NCBI RefSeq assembly: GCF_028882275.1
Contig: NZ_JARBUT010000001.1
Location: 496,001 to 560,000, forward strand
Direction of reading: 5' to 3'
DNA from: Nocardiopsis sp. N85
GTDB taxonomy: Bacteria; Actinomycetota; Actinomycetes; Streptosporangiales; Streptosporangiaceae
Length of the DNA stretch: 64,000 bases
Positions 52,465-61,531 of this stretch are shown in pieces. Below the pieces are notes generated by a model, which was not told where the DNA came from, searched no databases, and saw nothing but the letters and a program-made list of their open reading frames with translations. The position numbers and the translations under genes were made by a program. Position 1 is the first letter of the stretch, and every line of letters begins with the position of its first letter.

Positions 52465-53427
52465 GTGGACGAACGGGTGGCCGAGCTGGCCTACGCCGCC
52501 GGATGGTCGGCCGTCCGGCATGCCCCCGAGAGCGTGGGGCGGGCGGTGTTCCGCGGCATCGCCGACCGCTCCTGGCGCGCCCACGACGAGGGCACCCGCG
52601 GCCTGGAGCGCAACCTGCGCCGACTGCTCGGGCCCACGGCCACCGAGGCCCGACTGCGCGCCCTGTCCCGCGCCGGTATGCGCTCCTACATGCGCTACTA
52701 CTACGAGATGTTCCGCCTGTCGGCCATGCCGGACGAACACATCCTCGGCAACACCCGCGCCACCGGGATCGAGGTCCTGGAGAAGACCGTCGCCGAGGGG
52801 CGCGGTGTCGTCGCCGCCCTGCCCCACATGGGCAACTGGGACCACGCCGGGGCGTGGATGACCCTGCGCGGCACCCCGCTGACCACCGTCGCCCAACGCC
52901 TGCGCCCCGAGGGTCTGTACCGGCGCTTCACCGCCCACCGGGAATCCCTGGGCATGGAGGTGCTGCCGCTCACCGGCGGCGCCGAGACCGTGGCCACCCT
53001 GGCCCGCCGTCTGCGCGCGGGCGGACTGGTGTGCCTGCTCGCCGACCGTGACATCAACGGCACCGGCGTCGAGGTCGACCTGTTCGGGGAGCGCGCCCGC
53101 GTTCCCACCGGCCCGGCCGCACTGGCGATGAACACCGGCGCCGCCCTCATGCCGGTCTCCCTGTGGTACGACGGACCGTACTGGAACATCCGCGTCCACG
53201 ACGAGATCCCGATCGCCGACGGCCCGCACCGCTCGGAACGCGTCCATCGCACCACCCGGGAGCTGGTCCGGGTCTTCGAGGGCGCCATCGCCGAGCACCC
53301 CGAGGACTGGCACATGCTCCAACCGATCTTCAGTCGCGACCAGGACGACGACCGGATCCGCCGCCACCGGCGGGAGACGGAGGCCGCGTTGCGGGCACTG
53401 GAACACCGGGGCGGACGGATCCGATAG
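52465..53427 (+). CDS. Phosphatidylinositol mannoside acyltransferase
   Basis: A 320-residue LpxL/HtrB-like acyltransferase with the H-x4-D motif in VVAALPHMGNWDHAGAWMTL, then EGLYRRFTAHRESLGMEVLP and GGLVCLLADRDINGTGVEVD. Members next to pimA (Rv2611c in M. tuberculosis) add a fatty acyl chain to mannose in PIM. GTG 52465 follows AAGGGA. PimA starts three bases after its stop, so they are co-translated. Confidence 0.92.
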   Translation: MDERVAELAYAAGWSAVRHAPESVGRAVFRGIADRSWRAHDEGTRGLERNLRRLLGPTATEARLRALSRAGMRSYMRYYYEMFRLSAMPDEHILGNTRATGIEVLEKTVAEGRGVVAALPHMGNWDHAGAWMTLRGTPLTTVAQRLRPEGLYRRFTAHRESLGMEVLPLTGGAETVATLARRLRAGGLVCLLADRDINGTGVEVDLFGERARVPTGPAALAMNTGAALMPVSLWYDGPYWNIRVHDEIPIADGPHRSERVHRTTRELVRVFEGAIAEHPEDWHMLQPIFSRDQDDDRIRRHRRETEAALRALEHRGGRIR

Positions 53428-53430
53428 GCC

Positions 53431-54588
53431 ATGGGCATGCGGATCGGTCTGGTCTGCCCCTACTCCTGGGACGTCCCCGGAGGGGTCCAGCAGCACGTCG
53501 GCGACCTCGCCGACGCCCTCATCGCGCGAGGGCACGAGGTGTCGATCCTGGCCCCGGTCGGGGATCGGCCCGTCGAACTCCCCGACCACCTGGTCCCGGC
53601 CGGTCGGCCGGTCCCCGTGCCCTACAACGGGTCGGTGGCCCGGCTCAGCTTCGGGCCGCGTACCGCCGCCCGGGTCCGCAAGTGGATCACCCGAGGCGAC
53701 TTCGACGTCGTGCACATCCATGAACCCGCCGCGCCGAGCGTCTCCCTGCTGGCCTGCTGGGTCGCGGAGGGACCCCTCGTGGGCACCTTCCACACCGCCA
53801 ACCCGCGCTCGCGTGCGATGGCGGCCGGCTCCCACGCGCTGCGTTCGGCCCTGGAGAAGATCCACGCCCGCATCGCGGTCTCCGAGGCCGCCCGCCGCAC
53901 CCTGGTCGAACACATCGGCGGTGACGCCGTGCTCATCCCCAACGGGGTGGCCGTCCGCCGCTTCGCGGACGCCCCGCCCCTGCCCGGGTTCCCCGGCGAG
54001 GGCGGTTCCATCGGTTTCCTGGGGCGTTTGGACGAACCCCGCAAGGGGCTGGCCGTACTGCTGGAGGCGTTCGCCCTGCTGGCCCCCCGCCGCCCCGGGC
54101 TGCGCCTGCTGGTGGCCGGTCCCGGCGACCCCGGACCCGCCCTGGCCGCCGTCCCCGACCGGCTGCGCGACCGTGTCGTCCTGACCGGCCGACTCGACGA
54201 CGCGGACAAGATCCGCGCCTACCACTCCACCGACCTGTTCTGCGCGCCCAACCTCGGCGGCGAGAGCTTCGGCATCGTCCTGACCGAGGCCATGGCCGCC
54301 GGGGCCGCGATCCTGGCCAGCGACATCCCCGCGTTCGAGGCCGTCCTGGACGGGGGTGTCGCCGGTGAGACGTTCGCCGTGGGCGACGCCGCCGACCTGG
54401 CCCGCCGCGCCGACGCCCTGCTCGACGACCCCGCGCGCCGGGACGCGCTGTCCCGGGCCGCCCGGCTGACCGTGCGCGCCTACGACTGGGACACCGTCGC
54501 GGCCGACATCGTGCACGTCTACGAGACCGTGCTGCCGGGGGACGCCGCCGCCCTCCTGCCCGGACCGGGATCGCGCGGGAACACGTGA
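53431..54588 (+). CDS. pimA: Phosphatidylinositol alpha-mannosyltransferase
   Basis: A 385-residue GT4 glycosyltransferase: GLVCPYSWDVPGGVQQHVGD (N-terminal Gly-rich loop), VVHIHEPAAPSVSLLACWVA, FHTANPRSRAMA, IGFLGRLDEPRKGLAVLLEA, and GGESFGIVLTEAMAAGAAIL with the family E-x7-E. It transfers mannose from GDP-mannose to phosphatidylinositol at the membrane surface. ATG 53431 or ATG 53437 are possible starts. Confidence 0.94.
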   Translation: MGMRIGLVCPYSWDVPGGVQQHVGDLADALIARGHEVSILAPVGDRPVELPDHLVPAGRPVPVPYNGSVARLSFGPRTAARVRKWITRGDFDVVHIHEPAAPSVSLLACWVAEGPLVGTFHTANPRSRAMAAGSHALRSALEKIHARIAVSEAARRTLVEHIGGDAVLIPNGVAVRRFADAPPLPGFPGEGGSIGFLGRLDEPRKGLAVLLEAFALLAPRRPGLRLLVAGPGDPGPALAAVPDRLRDRVVLTGRLDDADKIRAYHSTDLFCAPNLGGESFGIVLTEAMAAGAAILASDIPAFEAVLDGGVAGETFAVGDAADLARRADALLDDPARRDALSRAARLTVRAYDWDTVAADIVHVYETVLPGDAAALLPGPGSRGNT

Positions 54589-54706
54589 CCGCGCACCACC
54601 GCGCGTCCCCGACCCCGACCCCGACCCGCGGCCGGGCCCCGGTGGCGTGTCCGCGCGTCGTCGCCCTCGCCGGGTCCGTAACCTGGGGTGAAAGGGGGGA
54701 AGGGCC

Positions 54707-55243
54707 ATGATCGAGGACGTCCTCGTGGTGTTCGTCGTCATCGGCGCGGTCCTGACGATGATCGCCTGCGGGTTCTACGCGTCGTGGCGGGCCACCCGGC
54801 TGCACCGACTGCACCGGCGTGTGGACCTGTCCCGCGCCGGGCTGCGGGCCGCGCTCGAACGACGCAGGGCGGTCACCGCGGACCTCGTGCGGGAACTCGG
54901 CCCGACCGCCGGGGCGGAACTGGGGGCCGCGGTCACCGCGGCCGACGGGGGCGAGCCCACCGAGAGCGAGCTGTCCCGGGAGCTGCGCCGGACCCTGGCC
55001 ACCGCCGCCCTCCGGACCGGGGACATCGCCGCACTCCTGCCCGACGTCGCCTCCGCCGCCAAGGGCGTCCACCTGGCGAGGGTCTTCCACAACGCCGCCG
55101 TGGCCGACACCCACAGGGCGCGCCGCTCCCGGGTCGTGCGCCTGCTGCGCCTGGCCGGTGGGGCACCGCTGCCCGATTTCTACGAGATCGACGACAGACC
55201 CCCCGACATCCCGGTCCCCGTGCCCTCACCCGACACCATGTAA
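54707..55243 (+). CDS. Membrane-anchored helical protein (LemA-like)
   Basis: A 178-residue protein with one N-terminal membrane helix (VFVVIGAVLTMIACGFYASW) and a largely helical soluble part (RLHRRVDLSRAGLRAALERR, ARVFHNAAVADTHRARRSRV). The helical spread of Arg and Leu recalls LemA-type actinobacterial proteins. Function unknown. AGGGGGGAAGGGCC precedes ATG 54707, a good ribosome site. Confidence 0.7.
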   Translation: MIEDVLVVFVVIGAVLTMIACGFYASWRATRLHRLHRRVDLSRAGLRAALERRRAVTADLVRELGPTAGAELGAAVTAADGGEPTESELSRELRRTLATAALRTGDIAALLPDVASAAKGVHLARVFHNAAVADTHRARRSRVVRLLRLAGGAPLPDFYEIDDRPPDIPVPVPSPDTM

Positions 55244-55429
55244 GACCCCGGCCCGCGAAAACGCCGATCTGGCCAAAGCCCACCGAACCGGGGGGAACTA
55301 CCATGGTGGTCCGGGAGACCCAGGGTGCGCGGCGCCGAGGCGTCGGCGCATCCTCATGCGTGCGGCCGCCTGCCGCCGCCCGGGCGTACCCAACCCCTGG
55401 AAACACTGATGGGACGGGAGTCCACCACC

Positions 55430-56341
55430 GTGGCTGACAACGCATCGCCCACCTCCGACAACGCCGTCGGTACCCAGCGCGTCAAGCGAGGCATGGCCGA
55501 GCAGCTCAAGAACGGCGTCATCATGGACGTCGTCACGCCCGAGCAGGCCAAGATCGCCGAGGACGCCGGTGCCGTCGCGGTCATGGCCCTGGAGCGCGTC
55601 CCCGCCGACATCCGCAAGGACGGCGGCGTGGCCCGCATGTCCGACCCGGACATGATCGACGGCATCATCGAGGCCGTCTCCATTCCGGTCATGGCCAAGG
55701 TCCGCATCGGCCACTTCGTCGAGGCGCAGGTCCTCCAGTCCCTGGGCGTGGACTTCATCGACGAGTCCGAGGTCCTCACCCCGGCCGACGAGGCCCACCA
55801 CATCGACAAGTGGGCCTTCACGGTGCCGTTCGTGTGCGGCGCCACCGAACTGGGCGAGGCCCTGCGCCGTATCGCCGAGGGCGCGGCCATGATCCGCTCC
55901 AAGGGCGAGGCCGGCACCGGCAACGTCGTCGAGGCGACCCGCCACATGCGGTCCATCCGTTCGGCGATCAAGCGCCTGGGCACCCTGGACGAGGCCGAGC
56001 TGTTCGGCGCCGCCAAGGAACTGCGCGCGCCCTACGACATCGTCAAGGAGGTGGCCGAGCTGGGCAAGCTGCCGGTTCCGCTGTTCTCCGCCGGCGGTGT
56101 GGCCACCCCCGCGGACGCCGCCCTCATGCGCCAGCTCGGCGCGGAGAGCGTGTTCGTCGGCTCGGGCATCTTCAAGTCCGGCGACCCGGCCAGGCGCGCC
56201 GACGCCATCGTGCAGGCCACCCTGCACTACGAGGACCCCGCCGTGATCGCGCGTGTCTCGCGCGGACTGGGCGAGGCCATGGTCGGCATCAACCTGGACG
56301 AGCTGGCGGACTCCCAGCGTTACGCCGGTCGCGGCTGGTAG
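55430..56341 (+). CDS. pdxS: Pyridoxal 5'-phosphate synthase, PdxS subunit
   Basis: A TIM-barrel subunit that condenses ribose 5-phosphate, glyceraldehyde 3-phosphate and ammonia to make PLP. It has [40 protein letters not shown], a catalytic Lys in [20 protein letters not shown], a second in [20 protein letters not shown], and [23 protein letters not shown] 55430 begins [13 protein letters not shown] 55409 is an alternative start. PdxT follows 99 bases downstream to supply ammonia. Confidence 0.95.
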   Translation: MADNASPTSDNAVGTQRVKRGMAEQLKNGVIMDVVTPEQAKIAEDAGAVAVMALERVPADIRKDGGVARMSDPDMIDGIIEAVSIPVMAKVRIGHFVEAQVLQSLGVDFIDESEVLTPADEAHHIDKWAFTVPFVCGATELGEALRRIAEGAAMIRSKGEAGTGNVVEATRHMRSIRSAIKRLGTLDEAELFGAAKELRAPYDIVKEVAELGKLPVPLFSAGGVATPADAALMRQLGAESVFVGSGIFKSGDPARRADAIVQATLHYEDPAVIARVSRGLGEAMVGINLDELADSQRYAGRGW

Positions 56342-56440
56342 CGGACCTTCGCCCCGGGCGGCCCCCGGGCCGCCCGGGCCCCGTACGCCGTGACCCCGCG
56401 CTCCCCTTCGCCCTCCCACCGCATCAGAGTGAGGCCGTAC

Positions 56441-57049
56441 GTGACCCACAGACCGACCATCGGTGTCCTGGCCCTGCAAGGGGACGTCGCCGAGCACCAG
56501 CGCGTCCTGGACTCCCTGGGCGTGCACACCGTCAAGGTGCTCACGCCGGAACGACTGGACGCGATCGACGGTCTGGTCCTCCCCGGCGGAGAGTCCACCA
56601 CCATGTCCAAGCTGGCCGTCCGGTACGGGCTGCTGGAGCCGCTGCGCAAACGGATCCGCGCCGGGATGCCCGCCTACGGGACGTGCGCCGGGATGATCAT
56701 GCTGGCCGACCGTATCCTGGGGGGTACCGACGATCAGCGGACCGTCGGCGGCATCGACATGACGGTGCGGCGCAACGCCTTCGGCCGACAGACCGAGTCC
56801 TTCGAGACGGCCGTGGACATCGACGGCCTGGACGGGGGGCCGTTCGACGCGGTGTTCATCCGGGCCCCGTGGGTGGAATCGGTCGGCCCCGACGTCACGG
56901 TCCTCGGAGAAGTCCCCGGCGCCGATGAGGCCGGTAGGATCGTCGCCGTACGACAGGGCGGCCTGATGGCCACGTCCTTCCATCCCGAACTGACCGGAGA
57001 CGCGCGCATCCACCGCCTCTTCGTCGACATCGTGAAAGGACTCGCATGA
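56441..57049 (+). CDS. pdxT: Pyridoxal 5'-phosphate synthase glutaminase, PdxT subunit
   Basis: A 202-residue class I glutamine amidotransferase: [40 protein letters not shown], the nucleophile Cys in [10 protein letters not shown], and catalytic His/Glu in [10 protein letters not shown]. It feeds ammonia to PdxS. GTG 56441 follows GTGAGG. Its stop overlaps the yebC start by four bases. Confidence 0.95.
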   Translation: MTHRPTIGVLALQGDVAEHQRVLDSLGVHTVKVLTPERLDAIDGLVLPGGESTTMSKLAVRYGLLEPLRKRIRAGMPAYGTCAGMIMLADRILGGTDDQRTVGGIDMTVRRNAFGRQTESFETAVDIDGLDGGPFDAVFIRAPWVESVGPDVTVLGEVPGADEAGRIVAVRQGGLMATSFHPELTGDARIHRLFVDIVKGLA

Positions 57050-57795
57050 GCGGCCACTCCAAGTGGGCCACCACCAAGCACAAGAAAGCCGTCATCGATG
57101 CCAAGCGCGGCAAGCTCTTCGCCAAGCTGATCAAGAACATCGAGGTGGCCGCGCGGACCGGTGGCGGTGACCCCGACGGGAACCCCACGCTCTATGACGC
57201 CATCCAGAAGGCCCGCAAGAGCTCGGTGCCGCTCGACAACATCGAGCGCGCCCGCAAGCGCGGATCCGGCGAGGAGGCCGGCGGCGCCGAGTGGCAGACC
57301 ATCATGTACGAGGGCTACGCCCCCGGCGGTGTCGCCCTGCTCGTGGAGTGCCTCACCGACAACCGCAACCGCGCCGCCTCCGAGGTGCGCGTGGCGGTCA
57401 CCCGCAACGGCGGCAACATGGCGGACGCCGGTTCGGTGTCCTACCTGTTCAACCGCAAGGGCGTCGTCATCGTGCCCAAGGAGGGCACCACCGAGGACGA
57501 GGTCACCATGGCGGTCCTGGAGGCCGGCGCCGAGGAGATCGAGGACATCGGCGAAGCCTTCGAGATCGTCTGCGAGGCCACCGACCTGGTACCGGTGCGC
57601 AGCGCCCTCCAGGAGGCCGGCATCGACTACGAGTCGGCCGACTCCAGCTTCCTGCCGACCATGGAGGTCCCGGTGGACACCGAGACCGCCAGGAAGGTCC
57701 TGCGCGTGGTGGACGCCCTGGAGGACTCCGACGACGTCCAGAACGTCTTCACCAACGCCGACATCCCCGACGAGGTCATGGCCGAGATCGGCTGA
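57046..57795 (+). CDS. yebC: YebC/PmpR-family regulator
   Basis: A 249-residue protein of the TACO1/YebC family: [60 protein letters not shown] region, and [20 protein letters not shown]. Members bind DNA or help ribosomes on proline stretches. ATG 57046 overlaps the pdxT stop (ATGA), so expression is coupled. In many actinomycetes it is followed by ruvC; here it is not. Confidence 0.95.
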   Translation: MSGHSKWATTKHKKAVIDAKRGKLFAKLIKNIEVAARTGGGDPDGNPTLYDAIQKARKSSVPLDNIERARKRGSGEEAGGAEWQTIMYEGYAPGGVALLVECLTDNRNRAASEVRVAVTRNGGNMADAGSVSYLFNRKGVVIVPKEGTTEDEVTMAVLEAGAEEIEDIGEAFEIVCEATDLVPVRSALQEAGIDYESADSSFLPTMEVPVDTETARKVLRVVDALEDSDDVQNVFTNADIPDEVMAEIG

Positions 57796-57812
57796 TCGCC
57801 TCGCCGTCGACA

Positions 57813-57850
57813 CGCCGGTGGCCGCACCCCGAGGGGTGCGGCCACCGGCG
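57813..57850 (+). terminator. Terminator after yebC
   Basis: Perfect 18-bp stem beginning CGCCGGTGGCCGCACCCC, loop of two bases, 17 bases after the stop codon. Confidence 0.88.
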
Positions 57851-57928
57851 TTCGGTCTGTCCGCGCGGATCGTTGGGCTGCCCCCCAGGGCGATCGCACG
57901 ACCCACCTCCCCCGACCGCTGCCGGGAG

Positions 57929-58633
57929 GTGCCGGACGCCTTCCTCGCCGACCCCGACGAGGCGCGCCGGACGGCACCGCGCACGGCCTACCTGGAGATC
58001 CCCGAGACGCAGCGGAGGTACGTCCTGGGCGACATGGACGCCGAGGACGGATCGTTGGTCGCCGTGGCCTTCGGGCCGGGCGGGACCCCTCCAGCCCGGG
58101 GCTCGAACGCGCGCGTCACCGAGAAGGAGCACGGGTACGCCCGGGAGTACTTCGCCGAGCGCGATGCGTGGGCCGCCCGCGCGCCCGCCGACGAGGGGAT
58201 CGACGGTCCGGGGGAGCCCGGACTCCTGGCGTTGCGCAACGACTTCCCCGTCCCGGTCACCGTCGACGGGACGCGGTACCCCACGGTCGCGCACGCCTAC
58301 CGGGCCCTGTCCACCGACGACCCGGAGCGACGGGAGATCGTCCGGGTGGCCGAGAACCCCCACCAGACCGCTCGGCTGGGCCGGGAGTCGCCGCGCAGGC
58401 GGGGCCGGGCCGGGGCGCGGACCGCCGTCATGCTCCGCCTGCTGCGCGCCGAGTTCGAGCAGCACCCCGACCTCCCCGAACTCCTGCTGTCGACCGGGGA
58501 CCGGACGATCCTGTACGACGACATCGGCTCGCCCTCCTGCTGGGGGCGGCACGAAGCCGGCGGGCGCGACTGGGCGGGTCGTCTCCTGGAGGTGGTGCGG
58601 GCCGAACGCTGCGCGGACCGCGCCGGTATCTGA
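57929..58633 (+). CDS. NADAR-domain protein, probably N-terminally shortened
   Basis: About 234 residues. The C-terminal half is a NADAR (YbiA-like) domain: LRNDFPVPVTVDGTRYPTVA, HAYRALSTDDPERREIVRVA, RLLRAEFEQHPDLPELLLST and the closing GSPSCWGR. The N-terminal part (RRYVLGDMDAEDGSLVAVAF) resembles the end of a longer module that precedes NADAR in other actinomycete proteins, so about 100 residues may be missing. Known NADAR enzymes remove ADP-ribose from guanine or act in riboflavin-related reactions. GTG 57929 has GGGAG directly against it, so the start is weak; the upstream terminator blocks longer starts. Confidence 0.7.
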   Translation: MPDAFLADPDEARRTAPRTAYLEIPETQRRYVLGDMDAEDGSLVAVAFGPGGTPPARGSNARVTEKEHGYAREYFAERDAWAARAPADEGIDGPGEPGLLALRNDFPVPVTVDGTRYPTVAHAYRALSTDDPERREIVRVAENPHQTARLGRESPRRRGRAGARTAVMLRLLRAEFEQHPDLPELLLSTGDRTILYDDIGSPSCWGRHEAGGRDWAGRLLEVVRAERCADRAGI

Positions 58634-59173
58634 GAGAGGATCGCCCGCCCCCGGTCGAGGACGGCACCGGTATCGAGGGCGATCCCCTCGCCTTCGAGGA
58701 CGGACCGCACCGGCGACCACGCCCGGATCGACCGGCCCGACGACGTGTGGTCCCTCGCCGGGACCTGAGGCGGGCGGGTGGTGCGCCGCCGCGAGAGGCC
58801 CGCCGGGCGCCCCGTGTTCTTCCCGGTGCTCGACCGCTGCCACGGTTCCCCGTACTCCCGGAAGCCGTCGGCCATGCCGGTCGAGCGCACCGAGGCCGGC
58901 CCCAACGGCGTGGACGAGTTCCAGGGGTCCTTCCGCGTCCCGCTGTGGGGCCGCCGACGGCGGGATCGCCCCGCTCGGCCCCGGCGGTCACCTCCCGGCG
59001 GTCGAGGCGGCCACCGGTGGGGGCTTCCGGGTGGACACCACCCGCCACCTGACCGTCGTCCGAGGTCGCGGCCGAGCGGACCGTCGGTCGCGGGGCCACC
59101 GGTCCGATGATCGCGGGTTCGACCACGGACTCCCGGGCCGAGGGTGGTGCGCCCCACCGCCGGCCGTTCCGGC
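58634..59173. pseudogene. Possible decayed coding region
   Basis: Protein-like pieces sit in two frames. RIDRPDDVWSLAGT ends in a stop at 58766-58768; the same frame resumes with FFPVLDRCHGSPYSRKPSAM and NGVDEFQGSFRVPLWG. Then, near 58945, another frame carries AADGGIAPLGPGGHLPAVEA and GGGFRVDTTRHLTVV. The switch from one to the other with no start codon suggests a gene broken by a stop and a frameshift. Family not recognised. Confidence 0.4.
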
Positions 59174-60529
59174 TCACACCGGGGAGACGACCCGGGCGTC
59201 GGAGCGGGTGGGGCCGGAGAACACCGCCTCCAGCGGGACCCCCAGGGCCTCGGCGACCGCCTCGGGCGGGGTGGGTCCCCCGGCCAGCACGGGACGGGCC
59301 CTCGCGAGGGCGTTCGCCAGCGACTCCTGGCGGCGCAGGTGGGCCTCGGCGCGGGCGTCGAGGCGGCCGGGTGCCGGGTGCAGCGGGTGACTCGGCGCCG
59401 GGGCGTCGCCCGGGGTGGGTTCCAGGGGTCGCCCCGCCGGGTCCGTGTAACCCGTGCAGCGGCGCAGCCGGTCGCCGGCCGCGGCGGCGCTGTCGGCGTG
59501 CGTCACCACCAGGGAGTCCACCCCGCCGGTGGCGGCCAAGGCGTACCGGTGGGCGGCCAGGTCCAGGTGGCCCACCCGGAACGCCCCCTGCCAGGGGTGC
59601 GTCCCGTTGTGCGGCTCGGGCAGCGGACCGGCCAGTGCCGGGGCCTCGGTGGGGAACGGCCCCGCCCCGTGCCGGGTGGTGTAGGCGCGCACCACCCCGA
59701 TCCGGCGGGCGTCGCCGGGGCGGCCCGCCTCGGCCAGCAGCGCCAGCGGGTTCGCGGTGGTGGTCGTGGACCAGGTGGTGTGCGGGTGGAAGCCGTGCCA
59801 CTCGTCCAGCAGCACCCCCTGGGCGCCCTCGAACACGACCGGGACACGGGCCAGCAGATCGGGCAGGTACGTCTCGTCCACGATGCGCACCCCCCGCGCG
59901 AACCCCCCGTACGCCGTGACGCAGTCCTCGACGTCCGGGTGTTCGCGGGTGTCGTCGCCGAGCTCGCGGCGGAGCGCGTCCAGGTGGTCGGCCAGCCGGT
60001 GCAGTTTGCGGCGCATCACCGCGGGTGCGCGGCAGTCGCCGACCGTGGGCGCGTCCCCGGTACGGGCCAGGGCGTAGGCCATCGTCTCGCCCACACCCAT
60101 CCCGCACGATCCGTGGCGGCCGCCGCCCCGGGCCCGCTCGCGGACCCGGTTGGCCTCCTGGTGCCAGGGGGTGGCGATCAGCGCCCGCTCGTCCACCGTG
60201 ACCAGGGCGAACGGGTCCGCGACGCCGAGGGACGCCAGGTGGGCGCCCTCGGCGGCCAGCGCGAAGGGGTCCACCACCATCAGCCGGGACAGGTGCGTGG
60301 GCACCGGCCCGCCCGGGGCCAGGGTCCCGGCCCCGAACTGGGAGAACGTGTGGTGTCGGCCGTCGGGCGTCACCACGTTGTGGGCGGCCTGGGCGCCCCC
60401 GTTGGCGCGCACGACGGCGCCGTGGCGCCGCCGTGCGCACAGCAGGTCGACCGTCACACCCTTGCCGGCGTCGCCGAACCCGAGGTCGACGACGACGGCG
60501 TTGGTGTCGGCCCACGGGCCGGTGCTCAC
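59174..60529 (-). CDS. Divergent adenylosuccinate-synthetase-like protein
   Basis: A 451-residue PurA paralogue, the last gene of a reverse operon. It keeps the P-loop Asp and Lys (GFGDAGKG, 17-24), the catalytic His50 (RANGGAQAAHN), VVFEGAQGVLLDEWHGFHPH, and VVRAYTTRHGAGPFPTEAPA. It differs from true PurA at key points: the guanine-recognition TKLD reads THAD, the Arg cluster near IMP (PRRCGWFD) is replaced by QGAFRVGHLD, and SSNTT becomes WSTTTT. This implies a different nucleoside triphosphate or acceptor. GTG 60529 overlaps the vWA stop by four bases (GTGA). Confidence 0.85.
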   Translation of the reverse strand: MSTGPWADTNAVVVDLGFGDAGKGVTVDLLCARRRHGAVVRANGGAQAAHNVVTPDGRHHTFSQFGAGTLAPGGPVPTHLSRLMVVDPFALAAEGAHLASLGVADPFALVTVDERALIATPWHQEANRVRERARGGGRHGSCGMGVGETMAYALARTGDAPTVGDCRAPAVMRRKLHRLADHLDALRRELGDDTREHPDVEDCVTAYGGFARGVRIVDETYLPDLLARVPVVFEGAQGVLLDEWHGFHPHTTWSTTTTANPLALLAEAGRPGDARRIGVVRAYTTRHGAGPFPTEAPALAGPLPEPHNGTHPWQGAFRVGHLDLAAHRYALAATGGVDSLVVTHADSAAAAGDRLRRCTGYTDPAGRPLEPTPGDAPAPSHPLHPAPGRLDARAEAHLRRQESLANALARARPVLAGGPTPPEAVAEALGVPLEAVFSGPTRSDARVVSPV

Positions 60530-61515
60530 AACCGGTCCGTCCCGGGGGCCGGGACACGGGTGCCGGGCAAACCGGTCGAGCGCACGATCGAGCCGCGCGG
60601 ACCGGCCAGCGGCCGCAGCGCCCTGCCCACGACGTCACCGGCGTCCGACCCGGCGTCGGCGAGGTCGGACAGTCCCTCCTCCAGGTCGATGGCCTCCTCG
60701 GACAGGCCGATCGTCACCGCGATGGTCTCCGACACCGCGCCCAGGTCGTCCAGGTGGATGACGTTCTGGCCCAGCTGGTCGTCCCAGAAGGACCGCACCG
60801 CGTCGTTGGTGAAGTGGCTGCTGCCGCTCGGCATGATGAAGTACACCTCGAACCTGTGCCGCAGCTCGGCGAGGATCCGCGGGAACGGGATGTCCTCGGA
60901 CAGGTCGTCGCCGATGACCTCGCGGACCTCGCGGGCCTTGACCTTGCCGTAGGCCTTCTCGTCGCCGATGAGGAACAGGTAGCCCTTGCGGCCGCGCTTG
61001 TCCAGGCAGTCCATGGCGGTGTGCCGGGCCATGAAGTACATGGCCAGCTCGTAGGACTCGGTGACCTGGCCGCCGCCACCGCCCTCCAGCAGGATCTTGC
61101 CGAGGTCCTCCTCCAGCTCGTTGCCGGACTCGAACTGGCCGACCTGGAGCGGCGCCCGGTCGCAGGTGGCGTCGCCGATCCCGCCGAACAGGATCTGCGG
61201 GTGCTCCACGTAGCCCTTGCGCAGCAGCAGGCCGAACAGCGAGGGCAGCTTGGTCTGGAGCACACGGGGGACGCGCCCCATCGATCCGGTGACGTCGAAC
61301 AGGACCGAGATGGCCAGGGACTCGGGGTGGGCGTCGGAGTCGCGGCTCTCACGGACCGTGACGCCCTTGGGGTCGAGCGTCTCGTGGACCTTCCACTCGG
61401 CGCGGGGGACGGACGCCAACACGTCGTCGGTGTAGCCGAAGTCGCTGTGTCCGGCGGCCGCGTTGTAGGCCTTGCGGGCGTGGTAGGCGTCGGTGGACCA
61501 GTGGCTGCTTCCCAT
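60526..61515 (-). CDS. vWA-domain protein
   Basis: A 329-residue soluble vWA protein. The MIDAS motif is LFDVTGSMG (D74, T76, S78), with GGIGDATCDRAPLQVGQFES as the second metal loop and GYLFLIGDEKAYG as the third. GGGGGQVTESYELAMYFMAR is a conserved helix. No transmembrane segment, so it acts in the cytosol, probably holding partner proteins by a metal ion. The gene overlaps purA-like by four bases and stands 16 bases after the J/kinase gene, so all are co-transcribed. ATG 61515 follows GAGGAGAA. Confidence 0.9.
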   Translation of the reverse strand: MGSSHWSTDAYHARKAYNAAAGHSDFGYTDDVLASVPRAEWKVHETLDPKGVTVRESRDSDAHPESLAISVLFDVTGSMGRVPRVLQTKLPSLFGLLLRKGYVEHPQILFGGIGDATCDRAPLQVGQFESGNELEEDLGKILLEGGGGGQVTESYELAMYFMARHTAMDCLDKRGRKGYLFLIGDEKAYGKVKAREVREVIGDDLSEDIPFPRILAELRHRFEVYFIMPSGSSHFTNDAVRSFWDDQLGQNVIHLDDLGAVSETIAVTIGLSEEAIDLEEGLSDLADAGSDAGDVVGRALRPLAGPRGSIVRSTGLPGTRVPAPGTDRL

Positions 61516-61531
61516 GACGGGTTCTCCTCTT

